Shown here: positions 45,174 through 54,555 of the stretch, piece by piece | How the letters are laid out: each line of letters opens with the position of its first letter | Position numbering within the stretch: position 1 is the stretch's first letter | NCBI GenBank assembly: GCA_001872735.1 | Contig: MNWT01000013.1 | Span: forward strand, 62,001-126,000 | Direction of reading: 5' to 3' | From: Verrucomicrobia bacterium CG1_02_43_26 | GTDB taxonomy: Bacteria; Verrucomicrobiota; Verrucomicrobiia; Opitutales; CG1-02-43-26 | DNA length: 64,000 nucleotides | The notes under the pieces: generated by a model | What the model saw: only the letters and a program-made list of their open reading frames with translations | Told to the model about the DNA's origin: nothing | Database searches by the model: none | Program-made: the position numbers and the translations under genes

Positions 45174-46583
45174 ATGGTAAAAATTAAGGCCCTCATCTTC
45201 CAACTGCTAATACTGACGGTTTGGGATGCCGCAATGGCTCAAGCCGTAAATGAAAAGGAAGCAACCCCCAAAATTACATCTGTTTACGTGATACCCGTAG
45301 AGGGGCAAATATCTAAAGCCCAACTATATGTCCTGCGCAGAGGCCTAAAACAAGCCATTCAAGAGAACGCTGATACCGTTTTATTGAGTATGGATACCCC
45401 GGGAGGCGATCTGGCCACTACCTTGGAAATGATGGAAATGCTGGATAAATTCAACGGAACAACGATTACCTATGTAAACGATGAAGCCATATCCGCAGGT
45501 GCCTATATTACTGTGGCAACAGATTTAATTTACTTTTCACCCAACGGGTTAATTGGGGCTGCTGCCGTTATACAAGGTACAGGCGCGGATGTTCCCGAGA
45601 CAGCTCAATTGAAGATTAATAGCTACCTAAGGGCAAAAGTGAGAAGCCTGACGGGGAGCTATCGATACCGATCTGACGTATTACGAGCCATGATGGACAA
45701 AGATTTTGAGTTCACGATAGGCGAAACCGTCTTAAAGCAGAAAGGGGAATTACTGACCTTAACCGCTCAAGAAGCAATCAAGCTCTACGGCGAACCCCCA
45801 GAAGCACTATTAGGCTCAGGAATATTCCCAAACATTACCTCATTGCTGGATTATCTATACGGCAATGACCATTACGTACAAAAGGATTTTGTGACTTCAT
45901 GGTCCGAAGAGCTCGCAAAATGGTTAAATAAGATAACTCCCCTACTGCTGGGATTGGGATTACTGTTTTTATTCATAGAATTTAAAACGCCCGGCTTCGG
46001 TGTATTTGGGGTAACTGGGGTAATATTAGTCATTTTGGTATTTCTAAGTAGTTATGTGGCTGGCCTTGCAGGCTACGAGCCTATCTTGTTTTTTGCCCTA
46101 GCACTGGTACTGATCGGAATAGAAATTTTCGTCTTCCCGGGCACCGTGATCAGTGGCTTACTGGGGATGATGCTACTAATCGGGTCTATTCTATGGGCAT
46201 TGGCAGATATATGGCCGACGAAGGATTTTAAATTTTCTTTAGACTTATTTATATCTCCTGTCATGGATCTGGCTATTGGAGTACTCATTGCCGTTACGGG
46301 ATCCTATATCATTGGGCGCTTTTTCTTAAAAAAATGGGTGCGAAGCAGCTTGATTCTCAATCAAAGCGTTACAAACATGCAGCGCAAGAATACCGTTGCA
46401 ACAACATTGAAAGAAGGAGATATTGGCATTGTTACGAAAACATTGCGGCCATCTGGGGAAATCGAAGTTCATGGGAAGCGATACGAAGCGCATGTGAAAT
46501 TTGGAGTCGTGGAAGCTAAATCCAAAGTTGAGGTGTGTGAAATAAGAAGCCTTTCTATACTTGTGAGAGAAATCAAGACATGA
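45174..46583 (+). CDS. NfeD-family membrane serine protease (long form)
   Basis: ClpP-class membrane peptidase of the NfeD1 family. The 469-residue chain has a signal peptide (LIFQLLILTVWDAAMAQA), a ClpP-like domain with Ser107 in AISAGAY and Lys147 in QLKINS as the likely dyad, four hydrophobic helices (about residues 245-385) and a C-terminal OB-fold domain (GDIGIVTKTLRPSGEIEVHGKRYEA). Known relatives cleave stomatin-like partners; the floA gene two positions downstream fits. It overlaps the next gene by 4 bp. Confidence 0.92.
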   Translation: MVKIKALIFQLLILTVWDAAMAQAVNEKEATPKITSVYVIPVEGQISKAQLYVLRRGLKQAIQENADTVLLSMDTPGGDLATTLEMMEMLDKFNGTTITYVNDEAISAGAYITVATDLIYFSPNGLIGAAAVIQGTGADVPETAQLKINSYLRAKVRSLTGSYRYRSDVLRAMMDKDFEFTIGETVLKQKGELLTLTAQEAIKLYGEPPEALLGSGIFPNITSLLDYLYGNDHYVQKDFVTSWSEELAKWLNKITPLLLGLGLLFLFIEFKTPGFGVFGVTGVILVILVFLSSYVAGLAGYEPILFFALALVLIGIEIFVFPGTVISGLLGMMLLIGSILWALADIWPTKDFKFSLDLFISPVMDLAIGVLIAVTGSYIIGRFFLKKWVRSSLILNQSVTNMQRKNTVATTLKEGDIGIVTKTLRPSGEIEVHGKRYEAHVKFGVVEAKSKVEVCEIRSLSILVREIKT

Positions 46584-47050
46584 CCATTATTATTACATTA
46601 ATACTGATTGGGCTGATGCTCATCATTTTTGAAATTATTGTGCCTGGAGGTGTTTTAGGATTCTTAGGAGGGGCAGCATTGTTAGGCGCTTGCGTTTATA
46701 CGTATTTGGATTATGGCCTAACAAACGCAATCGGGGTCTTTGTATTTAATTTAGCGATGTCGGTCGTCGCTATTGCCTTCGCTTTGAAGTTTTTACCAAA
46801 AACGAAAATCGGACAACGCATGTTTCTGAACAAAGCAGTTGATGATAAAAGTACTGCTGCGCAAGGAACAGATGAACTCATTGGTAAAACAGGGGAAACC
46901 TTGACAACCTTAGCCCCGACTGGAATGATAAGTATTGAAGGCCAACAATATGAAGGATTTTCCCAAGATGGGTTAATCCCCAAAGGCAATCCCATTATAG
47001 TTTCCGGAAGAGATAATTTTAGAATCATCGTACGTAAGCACCAACCCTAA
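46580..47050 (+). CDS. Short NfeD-like membrane protein
   Basis: A 156-residue NfeD C-terminal-type protein: two or three hydrophobic segments (ITLILIGLMLIIFEIIVPGG, GFLGGAALLGACVY, IGVFVFNLAMSVVAIAFAL) and a C-terminal OB-fold (LIGKTGETLTTLAPTGMISIEGQQYEG). It lacks the protease domain of its upstream neighbour. Short NfeD proteins commonly pair with flotillin/stomatin-like proteins, as here with floA 18 bp downstream. Start overlaps the previous stop by 4 bp. Confidence 0.88.
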   Translation: MTIIITLILIGLMLIIFEIIVPGGVLGFLGGAALLGACVYTYLDYGLTNAIGVFVFNLAMSVVAIAFALKFLPKTKIGQRMFLNKAVDDKSTAAQGTDELIGKTGETLTTLAPTGMISIEGQQYEGFSQDGLIPKGNPIIVSGRDNFRIIVRKHQP

Positions 47051-47068
47051 AAACACATACCTATATAT

Positions 47069-48136
47069 ATGACACAAGTACTACCACTTCACTTAGCCAT
47101 CACAATCGGCGGAGTATCGCTCATATTAGGCGGTATATTCCTGCTCATTATGGGCATAATCGTTCTTTCCTTTTTTAACGTATGGTTAAGAGCCTTATTA
47201 GCCGGCGCCCCGATTAATATATCAACCTTAGTTGCCATGCGATTAAGGCGAGTCCCCTACTCTCTGATCGCCGACTGCCGAATAACGGCTGTAAAAGCGG
47301 GAATTAATTTGTCTGCAGATGAACTAGAAGCTCATTATTTGGCTGAAGGTAATTTGGTTCAAACTATACAAGCTCTCATTGCCGCGGAAAAAGCAGGCAT
47401 TAAGCTCAATTTCTCCAAAGCCTGCGCAATTGACCTTGCCACAAAAGGCTCAGGAAAAACAGTTTTAGAAGCCGTAAGAACCTCAGTTAACCCCAAAGTG
47501 ATCGATTGCCCCAATCCGTCGAGCGGCCGCGAAACAGTCGATGCTGTTGCCAAGGACGGTATACAGGTTAAAGTGCGTGCACGCGTAACGGTACGAACCA
47601 ATTTAGAGCGATTCGTCGGGGGGGCTCAGGAAGAGACCATTATAGCTCGCGTTGGCGAAGGTATTGTTACGACAATTGGCTCCGCGGAGTCCTACAAGCG
47701 TGTTCTGGAAAATCCGGACTCCATATCTAAGGTTGTACTAGAGAGAGGCCTCGACTCTGGCACCGCATTTGAAATTTTATCCATTGATATAGCAGACATT
47801 GACGTAGGCGAAAACATTGGAGCCACCTTGCAAGAAGCCCAAGCCGAAGCCAATAAAAATATGGCGCAGGCTCAAGCCGAAATCCGCCGTGCGGCAGCCG
47901 TTGCGTTAGAACAAGAAATGGTTGCTAAAGTACAGGAAATGCAAGCTCACCTCGTTAAAGCGCAGGCCGAAGTGCCATTAGCATTAGCCGATGCATTAAG
48001 AAGCGGCAACATAGGTGTCATGGACTATTATAAATTTCAGAACATACAATCCGACACCCGCATGAGGGAATCAATTTCTGAGCCGGAGAACCCTGGCTCG
48101 GGCTCTGCGAGCGATAAAAAATCTGGCAATAAATAG
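47069..48136 (+). CDS. floA: Flotillin-like protein FloA
   Basis: Membrane-microdomain scaffold of the UPF0365/FloA (YqfA) family, 355 residues. It has an N-terminal hairpin or membrane segment ([27 protein letters not shown]), the diagnostic [22 protein letters not shown], an SPFH-like domain with [38 protein letters not shown], and a coiled-coil region rich in Ala, Gln and Glu ([19 protein letters not shown]). Partner of NfeD proteins encoded upstream. A slightly longer, charged C-terminus (about residues 330-355) is variable in the family. Confidence 0.94.
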   Translation: MTQVLPLHLAITIGGVSLILGGIFLLIMGIIVLSFFNVWLRALLAGAPINISTLVAMRLRRVPYSLIADCRITAVKAGINLSADELEAHYLAEGNLVQTIQALIAAEKAGIKLNFSKACAIDLATKGSGKTVLEAVRTSVNPKVIDCPNPSSGRETVDAVAKDGIQVKVRARVTVRTNLERFVGGAQEETIIARVGEGIVTTIGSAESYKRVLENPDSISKVVLERGLDSGTAFEILSIDIADIDVGENIGATLQEAQAEANKNMAQAQAEIRRAAAVALEQEMVAKVQEMQAHLVKAQAEVPLALADALRSGNIGVMDYYKFQNIQSDTRMRESISEPENPGSGSASDKKSGNK

Positions 48137-48147
48137 GTTTTAAGTAC

Positions 48148-48738
48148 ATGGATTTCTCCAATCTTCTAGAATATCTTGTCCCGATCCTTTTTCTGATCAT
48201 CTTTGTTATCTCAAAGGCGCTAGGCAAAAAAGGGGAAGGTGAAGACAAAAAAAGCGAATGGGAAAGCGATGATCAGCCCCCTGCTTTTGATATGGAAGAT
48301 GTTCAAGAAGAAATCCGCCGGAAGATACAAGAAAGGCGGGAAGTTCCAGCACCAACCCGCCAAACACAACAGGAGGGACAAAGCACTCAATATCAACCGC
48401 ATTACCGATCACCCAAGGTGGCTCCGATGAGTACGCACCATCGGCCTAAAAAAGCGGCATCTGCCCCTAAAAAGCGCGATTACCAAGCTGAAATTCTCAA
48501 ACAGCTTCAAAAAGCTAAGGCAGCTAAGCTGCATGTGGAGAACATCCGCAAGCAAAACCGTATAAAGACCCAAGAAAGTTACGCGCTTCGTAGACACGTG
48601 CAAGCTAATTTAGGCATCGCACGGGAGATTGTTAAAGATACTTATAGTGCTCGCCGCGGATTTATTGCGTACGAAATTTTCGGCACTCCCTTAGCCCTCC
48701 GTGATAATGGCCGGATGAAGCAGGGTTGGGACATTTGA
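48148..48738 (+). CDS. Membrane-anchored charged protein of unknown function
   Basis: A 196-residue protein: a hydrophobic N-terminal helix (LLEYLVPILFLIIFVISKAL), then a long hydrophilic, probably disordered region rich in Lys, Arg, Glu and Gln with a coiled-coil-like stretch (about residues 110-150), ending in RRGFIAYEIFGTPLALRD. It follows floA by 11 bp with no terminator between, so it belongs to the NfeD-FloA operon. No family is recognised. A cytoplasmic, membrane-tethered adaptor of the microdomain is possible but unproven. Confidence 0.7.
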   Translation: MDFSNLLEYLVPILFLIIFVISKALGKKGEGEDKKSEWESDDQPPAFDMEDVQEEIRRKIQERREVPAPTRQTQQEGQSTQYQPHYRSPKVAPMSTHHRPKKAASAPKKRDYQAEILKQLQKAKAAKLHVENIRKQNRIKTQESYALRRHVQANLGIAREIVKDTYSARRGFIAYEIFGTPLALRDNGRMKQGWDI

Positions 48739-48796
48739 TAATGCTTTAAAACCTCGCCGGAAGGTTAATCTTTTCTTTTATAGTATTAAGGAAAAT

Positions 48797-48831
48797 AAAA
48801 AAGCGCTGAATTTTCATTTGGCGCTTTTTTT
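48797..48831. terminator. Bidirectional terminator between the floA operon and rodZ
   Basis: AAAAAAGCGC (48797-48806) pairs with GCGCTTTTTT (48821-48830) around a 14-nt loop. It provides a T-run on both strands and lies between convergent genes that stop at 48738 (plus) and 48833 (minus). Confidence 0.8.
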
Positions 48832-48832
48832 A

Positions 48833-49717
48833 TTAACGCTTTGCGATTGGCTGTGCGGTGTCTTGAATTTCAATCCAGCCGATTCCTTCACGTGCGGGTC
48901 GCACCTTTTCACCGCTAGCGGTTTCAATGGTCAGGTTTGTGCCATTAGAAAAATGAATTTTAACTGGGCCTTGACGCTGAAGTGATATTTTTTTGCCGGC
49001 ATCGAGTGTTCCGGAATAAAGACGCTTTTTATCGATTTCCTGGCGAACCACTACGTGCACTTCACCATTTCCGATCAAACTAATTTCTTCCGGCCGTGGC
49101 ATCGCTTCTGCGGTATTTGCAGTGTTTGAAGCAACAGTGCTTAATTCCGGGTTAAAATCGGTGGCTGAAGGGTTCCCTGCTTTTGAAACCAAGAAGACTA
49201 CTCCTAAAATAGCTACAAGAGAAGCAGCAATGATGCCTCCTGTCTTGATATATTTAGCCTTGTTTTCTTCCCATTTAATCAGATCCAGGAAACGCAAAGA
49301 TTCTTCTTCTTCCTCCTCTCCCTCTGGCTCTTCTTTACGAGAATCTATTTCGCGAGAAGGGTTGGCAAGGGGGAGTGTTGCTTGAGAAAAGTGAGCAGAA
49401 CTGGATTTAGAAGCCTTTTCACTAGGAACATCTACGCGGCCTAGTGTCTCACGCCCTTGTTTGCGTGCGTGCCGGCTAGAGCCTTCATGGTATTGAATAT
49501 AGGCTTCCTGTATCTGTTGTTGATCAAGCTTAAGAAATTCTGCGTAAAGCCGTAAAAAACCACGCCTATAGACCTCTGGCATGGGTATATCCCCACCATT
49601 AGACTCAAAAGCTTGCAAAAAATCTCCCCTAATCTTAGTGGCATCCGCAGCTTCACGGATTGATATGCCCTGTCGGGTACGAGCCTCTTCAAGTATTTCT
49701 CCAAAATTACGCGGCAT
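48833..49717 (-). CDS. rodZ: RodZ-like HTH membrane protein
   Basis: A 294-residue protein with an N-terminal Cro/C1-type HTH of the RodZ kind (FGEILEEARTRQGISIREAADATKI), a charged linker with an acidic run (EEPEGEEEEEESLRF), one transmembrane helix (GGIIAASLVAILGVVFLVSKAG, about residues 163-184) and a C-terminal domain of the DUF4115 type (EISLIGNGEVHVVV to the end). I place the start at 49717 (MPRNFGEIL); the frame extends to 49753 without family support. RodZ links MreB to the envelope, but no mreB gene is adjacent. Confidence 0.85.
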   Translation of the reverse strand: MPRNFGEILEEARTRQGISIREAADATKIRGDFLQAFESNGGDIPMPEVYRRGFLRLYAEFLKLDQQQIQEAYIQYHEGSSRHARKQGRETLGRVDVPSEKASKSSSAHFSQATLPLANPSREIDSRKEEPEGEEEEEESLRFLDLIKWEENKAKYIKTGGIIAASLVAILGVVFLVSKAGNPSATDFNPELSTVASNTANTAEAMPRPEEISLIGNGEVHVVVRQEIDKKRLYSGTLDAGKKISLQRQGPVKIHFSNGTNLTIETASGEKVRPAREGIGWIEIQDTAQPIAKR

Positions 49718-49812
49718 GGTATTTTTTCTACAAAAGATTTGGCATGAATGCAAGGTGAGAATTTATTACAATTAGTTTATTTTAATAAATAAAAAATACA
49801 TATCCCGCAACC

Positions 49813-49828
49813 TGATTGAGTTCAATCA
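49813..49828. repeat. 16-bp near-perfect palindrome TGATTGAGTTCAATCA
   Basis: Two 7-bp arms (TGATTGA and TCAATCA) flank GT at the centre. It lies 1 bp after the stop of the minus-strand gene at 49830 and about 96 bp upstream of the rodZ start. No T-run follows, so it is not a terminator; an operator for rodZ is possible. Confidence 0.4.
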
Positions 49829-49829
49829 C

Positions 49830-50987
49830 TTACGAACCGTATTCATTTCTGCCCGGAAAGACCCTCAACGGATGAGATGTGATCTCGCTTGGGTTTTCCA
49901 GATTTTTTCGGGCATCCAAATAATCGGGCGAAATCGATAGCGCTTTCTCGAAAGCTATCCTAGATTGCTCCGCTTTTCCTAAACGCGCATAAGCCACTCC
50001 CAGATTGTTGTAAGTTTCTGCAGATTCGCGAATATTAGCAGCTTGTTCAAGAGAAGCGACTGCCTGAGCATCCTGATTCAAGAACAATTGCACTGTGCCG
50101 TTAAAAAAATAATAACGCCAGTTTTCCGTGAAAGGCTCTGGGCCAAAAGGTTCTAGGACGGTATTGTCTTTTGCCGCATCAGCCAACTCTGTTTGAATCG
50201 TATTGAGTGCAAATTCATATTCTTCGCGAAAGAGTGCGATTGCCACAAGTGCCCAACTCGCAATACGATTAGCTATACCATGGTTAAGGTAGCGCTCGCG
50301 AATGCCATCGTAGGGAAATTTCTTTAAGCAAATGCGGTAAGCACAGCGCTGCTTATTCAATTGGCGGGAAACGCTGTTTTTATAAGCATACATGCGGTAG
50401 CCTACATCATCCACAAAAGAAAATTGAGCCCCGTTGTAAACTGCCCTGAGGACTATATCAACATCTTCAGCGTGGTCGAGAGCGATATCATACCCCAATG
50501 TGCGGAAATACTCCGTTTTAAAGGCTACCTGGCCAATTCCAGGCAAATAATTGCGCTCCAAGAGGCGTATAGGGTTAACCTGTTTAATAAAATCAGGAGT
50601 TTCTACGCTTTTAAGAAACGTATTCGTTTCTCCATCATAAAGGTCGAGACAATCGGCTGCTATATCTGATCCATCGCGCTTGAGTGCATCGAGCATGCAA
50701 GCTGCCCTTTCTGGGTAAAATTCGTCATCTGCATCTAACCAAACGGCATACTTGGTTTTAATGGCCGAGAGGGCGGTTTGCCTAGCGGCACCGAGGGTGG
50801 TGTGTTGTCGAATCTGGCGAACAGTGAGGCGATTAGATTCTATCTCTTGAGCCAAAGCAACAGTGTTATCCGTAGAAGCATCATCTACTAAAAGGATGGG
50901 GCAATCATCCTGAACACCCGCTGATGTTATGGCACGTTCGATTGTTTGTTCGGCGTTTCTTGCAACTATTACGATGGTAATATCCAT
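49830..50987 (-). CDS. GT2 glycosyltransferase with C-terminal TPR-like repeats
   Basis: The 385-residue chain has an N-terminal GT-A domain: ITIVIVARNAEQTIERAI, LLVDDASTDNTVALA and VWLDADDEFYPERA (the DXD motif). The last 100 residues contain TPR-like helices (ALVAIALFREEYEFAL, SAETYNNLGVAYARLGKAEQSRIAFEKALSISPDY). TPR repeats suggest binding to partner proteins. It lacks the C-terminal module of its neighbours. It starts 2 bp after the stop of the GT2 gene at 50990. Sugar unknown. Confidence 0.87.
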   Translation of the reverse strand: MDITIVIVARNAEQTIERAITSAGVQDDCPILLVDDASTDNTVALAQEIESNRLTVRQIRQHTTLGAARQTALSAIKTKYAVWLDADDEFYPERAACMLDALKRDGSDIAADCLDLYDGETNTFLKSVETPDFIKQVNPIRLLERNYLPGIGQVAFKTEYFRTLGYDIALDHAEDVDIVLRAVYNGAQFSFVDDVGYRMYAYKNSVSRQLNKQRCAYRICLKKFPYDGIRERYLNHGIANRIASWALVAIALFREEYEFALNTIQTELADAAKDNTVLEPFGPEPFTENWRYYFFNGTVQLFLNQDAQAVASLEQAANIRESAETYNNLGVAYARLGKAEQSRIAFEKALSISPDYLDARKNLENPSEITSHPLRVFPGRNEYGS

Positions 50988-50989
50988 AG

Positions 50990-52264
50990 TTATTCTAATG
51001 TAGAAAGTCTTTTATTCCAAAAAGTTAATACAGGAACATCCGGCAGTTGTTCAAAAACCATTTTGGCCATATTCTCTTCGTAAGATTTTGAAGAAAGAAC
51101 GACAAGGCTTGTATCCTCGGGTACGATGTCTTGAATTGCCCTCAAGGGAATACGACAAAAGGCTTCTTGCTCAGGGAGCGTAGAGGTTACTATCACATCA
51201 ATCCTAGGTAACCCCATTTCGTTCCAAACATCTAACAAAACCTTTGTGTGGCCGCCCGCACCATATAAGCAGATTGCGCCAAGCGATTTATTGGCAATCG
51301 TTTCCTGAATTTTACCCTTCACTTGCTCGAGCCTATTTTTAATAACCGCCGCCAAACCGTGTTTATAATAAAGATCCGAGTGCTCGTTATTCCAGCGCCA
51401 GAGGGAGCTATGGAGCATCATTTGGATTTCGGGCTGCCAGAGTTCTGGTGATTCAAAAAAAGTGTTTAATATATGCGGAAAAAACATTTCCAGAATTCCG
51501 CTTTTCGCAAAAGAAGGAATAATGTCTCGATAGTTGTCTTTAATCTCTAACAAAAGGTGCTTTAATAGCTCTTTTTGCACATCCGCTAGCGCGGACGTTG
51601 TATTACCATAAGACCCCGAACTGAGCCTAGCGGCCACCAAGGGCTCCGGAATGTAACAAAAGCCATTGCGAAAAGCAGCAACTGTCAAACAAAACCAGTC
51701 GGCATACCATTTTAACGTTGGAATGTAGCCTCCTGTATCCAAAATGACACTTGATCGCGCTAAAATCGTATGCGCGTGAATGGAGTTACTCCCAACAATC
51801 AGAGGGATGCTCCCTTTGTCTACAAACTCACGCTTCGAAGCAAACCCGGCTGGTTCGACCACAGCGTTACTGATATCGTTATCTGAAAAACAGAGCAAAT
51901 CCGAGCAAGAGACTCCAGCGGAGGGGTATTTCTCCAAAAGGGTAACGCTCTTTTCGAAAAAACCTGGTAAATTTAAATCATCAGCAGAGCGAAAAACAAA
52001 ATAATCTCCAGTAGCATACCCAATCCCTTTGTTTACAGAGGGTGCTACACCTAATTTTTTCTCGTTTCTCAAGAGCTTAATGCAGGGGTGCTCTTTTTGA
52101 TACTGTTCAATGACGGCTATGCTATCATCCGTAGAAGCATCATCTATAATAATGATCTCATATGGCGGCAATGATTGCGAGAGTGTGGATTCCAGCATCT
52201 CGGGCAAAAAATGGCCGTGATTATGATTTGGCGTAATGACGCTTATTTTGCGTTTTGTATTCAT
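50990..52264 (-). CDS. GT2 glycosyltransferase with C-terminal GAGxHT module
   Basis: A 424-residue two-domain protein. Residues 1-230 form a GT2 domain (ISVITPNHNHGHFLPEML, IIIIDDASTDDSIAV, FRSADD as the DXD-type motif). Residues about 330-418 form a Rossmann-like module: LYGAGGHTKVLLDVW, a P-R-I-D-V-I-V strand, VVLSSKSYEENM and TFWNKRL. The same module occurs in the two adjacent GT2 genes, where the upstream-most has it twice. Its function is not known to me; a sugar- or nucleotide-binding role is inferred from the glycine-rich loop. Confidence 0.85.
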   Translation of the reverse strand: MNTKRKISVITPNHNHGHFLPEMLESTLSQSLPPYEIIIIDDASTDDSIAVIEQYQKEHPCIKLLRNEKKLGVAPSVNKGIGYATGDYFVFRSADDLNLPGFFEKSVTLLEKYPSAGVSCSDLLCFSDNDISNAVVEPAGFASKREFVDKGSIPLIVGSNSIHAHTILARSSVILDTGGYIPTLKWYADWFCLTVAAFRNGFCYIPEPLVAARLSSGSYGNTTSALADVQKELLKHLLLEIKDNYRDIIPSFAKSGILEMFFPHILNTFFESPELWQPEIQMMLHSSLWRWNNEHSDLYYKHGLAAVIKNRLEQVKGKIQETIANKSLGAICLYGAGGHTKVLLDVWNEMGLPRIDVIVTSTLPEQEAFCRIPLRAIQDIVPEDTSLVVLSSKSYEENMAKMVFEQLPDVPVLTFWNKRLSTLE

Positions 52265-52271
52265 TTATTAA

Positions 52272-53558
52272 TTACGCTGTTTTGAATTCTATCGAAGACT
52301 GGGTGTCATTCCAAAAAGTTAATCGAGGAGCCTTGGGAAAAACTCGCAAACATTCACTCACCATTTCTTTTTCAAACGAAAACGAGGAGATCATAACAAG
52401 ATCTGGCTCTCCAATACCAATATCATCTATGCAAACACAAGGGATCCCTAGGAATTTATTATTCTTGGGTTTTTTTGAAAGCACAATTTTCGTAACTGGA
52501 GGCAAATCAAGCTCATCCCACTCTTTTAACAAAAATTCAGTATGCGATCCAGCACCATAGACAAAAATCCTAGGGCTAGCTTTCGTACAAATTTTTGCGA
52601 GCTTCTCGCGCTGGTTAGCCAAGATACTTTTAAGATGTAATGGGATCTGTGTTTGCTTCCTAAAGTCCATGCACTTATTCCACTCCCATAAAGGTCTTAA
52701 TATTAACGCAAACATATCAGGCGTCCAATATTTAGGCTCAGAAAGAACGACTTCTGCCATACTCGGACCAAAAATACTTAAGCAACCACTCAATGCGAAA
52801 TATTTTTTAATATCCGCATACTCATTACACAAATAATTCAACATGGCCTCCGTAACGGGTTTTTGAGTAAACCAATCCGACATACCTGTAGCAGCATAGC
52901 CTTTAGGATCCATACGATTTCCAGACAATGGCTTTGGAATATAACAAACACCGTGGCGAAAGGCTGCGACCAGCATGAGAAACCAGTCCGCACTCCATTT
53001 TAAGTCCTCTTTATATATACCAGCATCAAATACAGCAGAACGCTTCACCATGCATGTGGAACCATATATAAAGCCTCCCTTAAGGGTACGAGCAAAATCG
53101 AATGGAGTAAAGAAGCGAGGCTCATCGCTCCATTCCTGGTTTTGCTCAGTAAAGACTTTATAGTTTGTCGTAAAAAAAGTCGAATCGGTACAGCAAATAC
53201 CGGCTTCAGGGTACTGCAATAGCATTTTAATAGACTCCTCAAAAAAGCCAGGGTAGCTAACATCGTCCGCTGATCGAAACACATAGTAGTCCCCAGTTGC
53301 GCTATTGATGCCTTTGTTAACCGCTTTTATGACTCCTTGATTTTTTTCAAATTTTATTAATTTGATACAAGGATGCTTTGTCGCGTATTTCTCAATAACT
53401 TCAACACTGTTATCCGTCGAGCCGTCATCTATGAGAATAATTTCATGCGGGGGGTATGACTGTGATAGTGTCGTCTCCAGCATATCCGGCAAATAATGCG
53501 CGTGGTTATAATTTGGAGTGATAACCGAAATTGTTGGTTTTTGAAATTGAGTAGCCAT
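52272..53558 (-). CDS. GT2 glycosyltransferase with C-terminal GAGxHT module
   Basis: A 428-residue close relative of the protein at 50990. The GT2 part reads ISVITPNYNHAHYLPDML, EIILIDDGSTDNSVEV and FRSADD; the C-terminal module (about residues 328-417) has VYGAGSHTEFLLKEW, PDLVMISSFSFEKEM and LTFWND. The gene lies 7 bp upstream of the 50990 gene on the same strand and probably arose by tandem duplication. It ends with a short divergent tail. Acceptor and donor unknown. Confidence 0.85.
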   Translation of the reverse strand: MATQFQKPTISVITPNYNHAHYLPDMLETTLSQSYPPHEIILIDDGSTDNSVEVIEKYATKHPCIKLIKFEKNQGVIKAVNKGINSATGDYYVFRSADDVSYPGFFEESIKMLLQYPEAGICCTDSTFFTTNYKVFTEQNQEWSDEPRFFTPFDFARTLKGGFIYGSTCMVKRSAVFDAGIYKEDLKWSADWFLMLVAAFRHGVCYIPKPLSGNRMDPKGYAATGMSDWFTQKPVTEAMLNYLCNEYADIKKYFALSGCLSIFGPSMAEVVLSEPKYWTPDMFALILRPLWEWNKCMDFRKQTQIPLHLKSILANQREKLAKICTKASPRIFVYGAGSHTEFLLKEWDELDLPPVTKIVLSKKPKNNKFLGIPCVCIDDIGIGEPDLVMISSFSFEKEMVSECLRVFPKAPRLTFWNDTQSSIEFKTA

Positions 53559-53565
53559 ACTGTCA

Positions 53566-54555
53566 TCAAGAATTTTCGCATTTTGGAATATGAGATATCA
53601 AAGGATAGTCTACATAATCATCCAAAACACCTACGTATTCATCTATTCTATACAAATCTTCTTCGGTAAGTTTGATATCCCCTGCCGCAGCATTATCATT
53701 GAGCTGATCTGCGTTTCTTATACCCACCAAAAGCACTGCGATTCCAGGACGCTGCAACGTCCATGCCAATATAATTTGGCTAAGAGATCTATTTTGTTCT
53801 TCTGCAATCGCCTTTATCTTACCGACACTTTCCAAGACTTTTGGTCGTAATGATTGCCGCACGCTCGTACTAAAAGCTGCCCTGGAACCATTAGGCACTT
53901 GAGTTGTAATCGCGTATTTACCAGACAATACGCCTCTAGCGAGTACATTGTAAGGCAATACATCTATTCCGAGATGCATACAATAGGGAATAATATCAAT
54001 TTCCGCATCCCGCCGCAAAGCATTGTACGGAATTTGCAATGACACGCATTTCAGTTCAGGAAAGGCTTTTATTGATTTCGACAACTCTTCTATTTCATCA
54101 ACGAAATAGTTAGAAACCCCGAAGTTCAGAATCTTGCCTTGTTTCTTGAGCTTATTGAAAGCGGAAAGGGTTTCTTCTAAAGGAGTGTCTCTGTCGAAAT
54201 TGTGAATTTGATAAAGATCAATATAATCTGTTCTTAAACGAACCAAACTGGCTTCACAAGCAGATATAATCTTGGAGGATCGACCTAGTCCCGAAGGAGA
54301 CTCTCCCGAATGAATGCCTACTTTTGTCGCAACTTTCCAATATCCGCGATCTCCTGAAATAGCTTTCCCGATATATTCTTCGGATAAACCGTCGCTATAT
54401 ACGTCAGCGGTATCTATAAAATTGATACCCTTTTCTTTGGCTTGAGAAATCAAACGCTTCGTTTCGTTTTCATCCGCAAAGCACCCGAAAATATTTCCCC
54501 CTAAGCCAATAACGGAAACCTCTAAATTTGATTGCCTTAATTTTCTTGTCTTCAT
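53566..54555 (-). CDS. Aldo/keto reductase
   Basis: NAD(P)H-dependent oxidoreductase of 329 residues with a TIM-barrel fold. It shows LRQSNLEVSVIGLG at the N-terminus, the catalytic NFIDTADVYSDGLSEE (Asp, Tyr), VATKVG (Lys) and DLYQIHNFD (His). Similar members in glycan loci reduce or oxidise keto sugars, for example in rare-sugar synthesis; the substrate here is inferred from context only. It overlaps the SDR gene at 54552 by 4 bp, so the two are coupled. Confidence 0.92.
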   Translation of the reverse strand: MKTRKLRQSNLEVSVIGLGGNIFGCFADENETKRLISQAKEKGINFIDTADVYSDGLSEEYIGKAISGDRGYWKVATKVGIHSGESPSGLGRSSKIISACEASLVRLRTDYIDLYQIHNFDRDTPLEETLSAFNKLKKQGKILNFGVSNYFVDEIEELSKSIKAFPELKCVSLQIPYNALRRDAEIDIIPYCMHLGIDVLPYNVLARGVLSGKYAITTQVPNGSRAAFSTSVRQSLRPKVLESVGKIKAIAEEQNRSLSQIILAWTLQRPGIAVLLVGIRNADQLNDNAAAGDIKLTEEDLYRIDEYVGVLDDYVDYPLISHIPKCENS

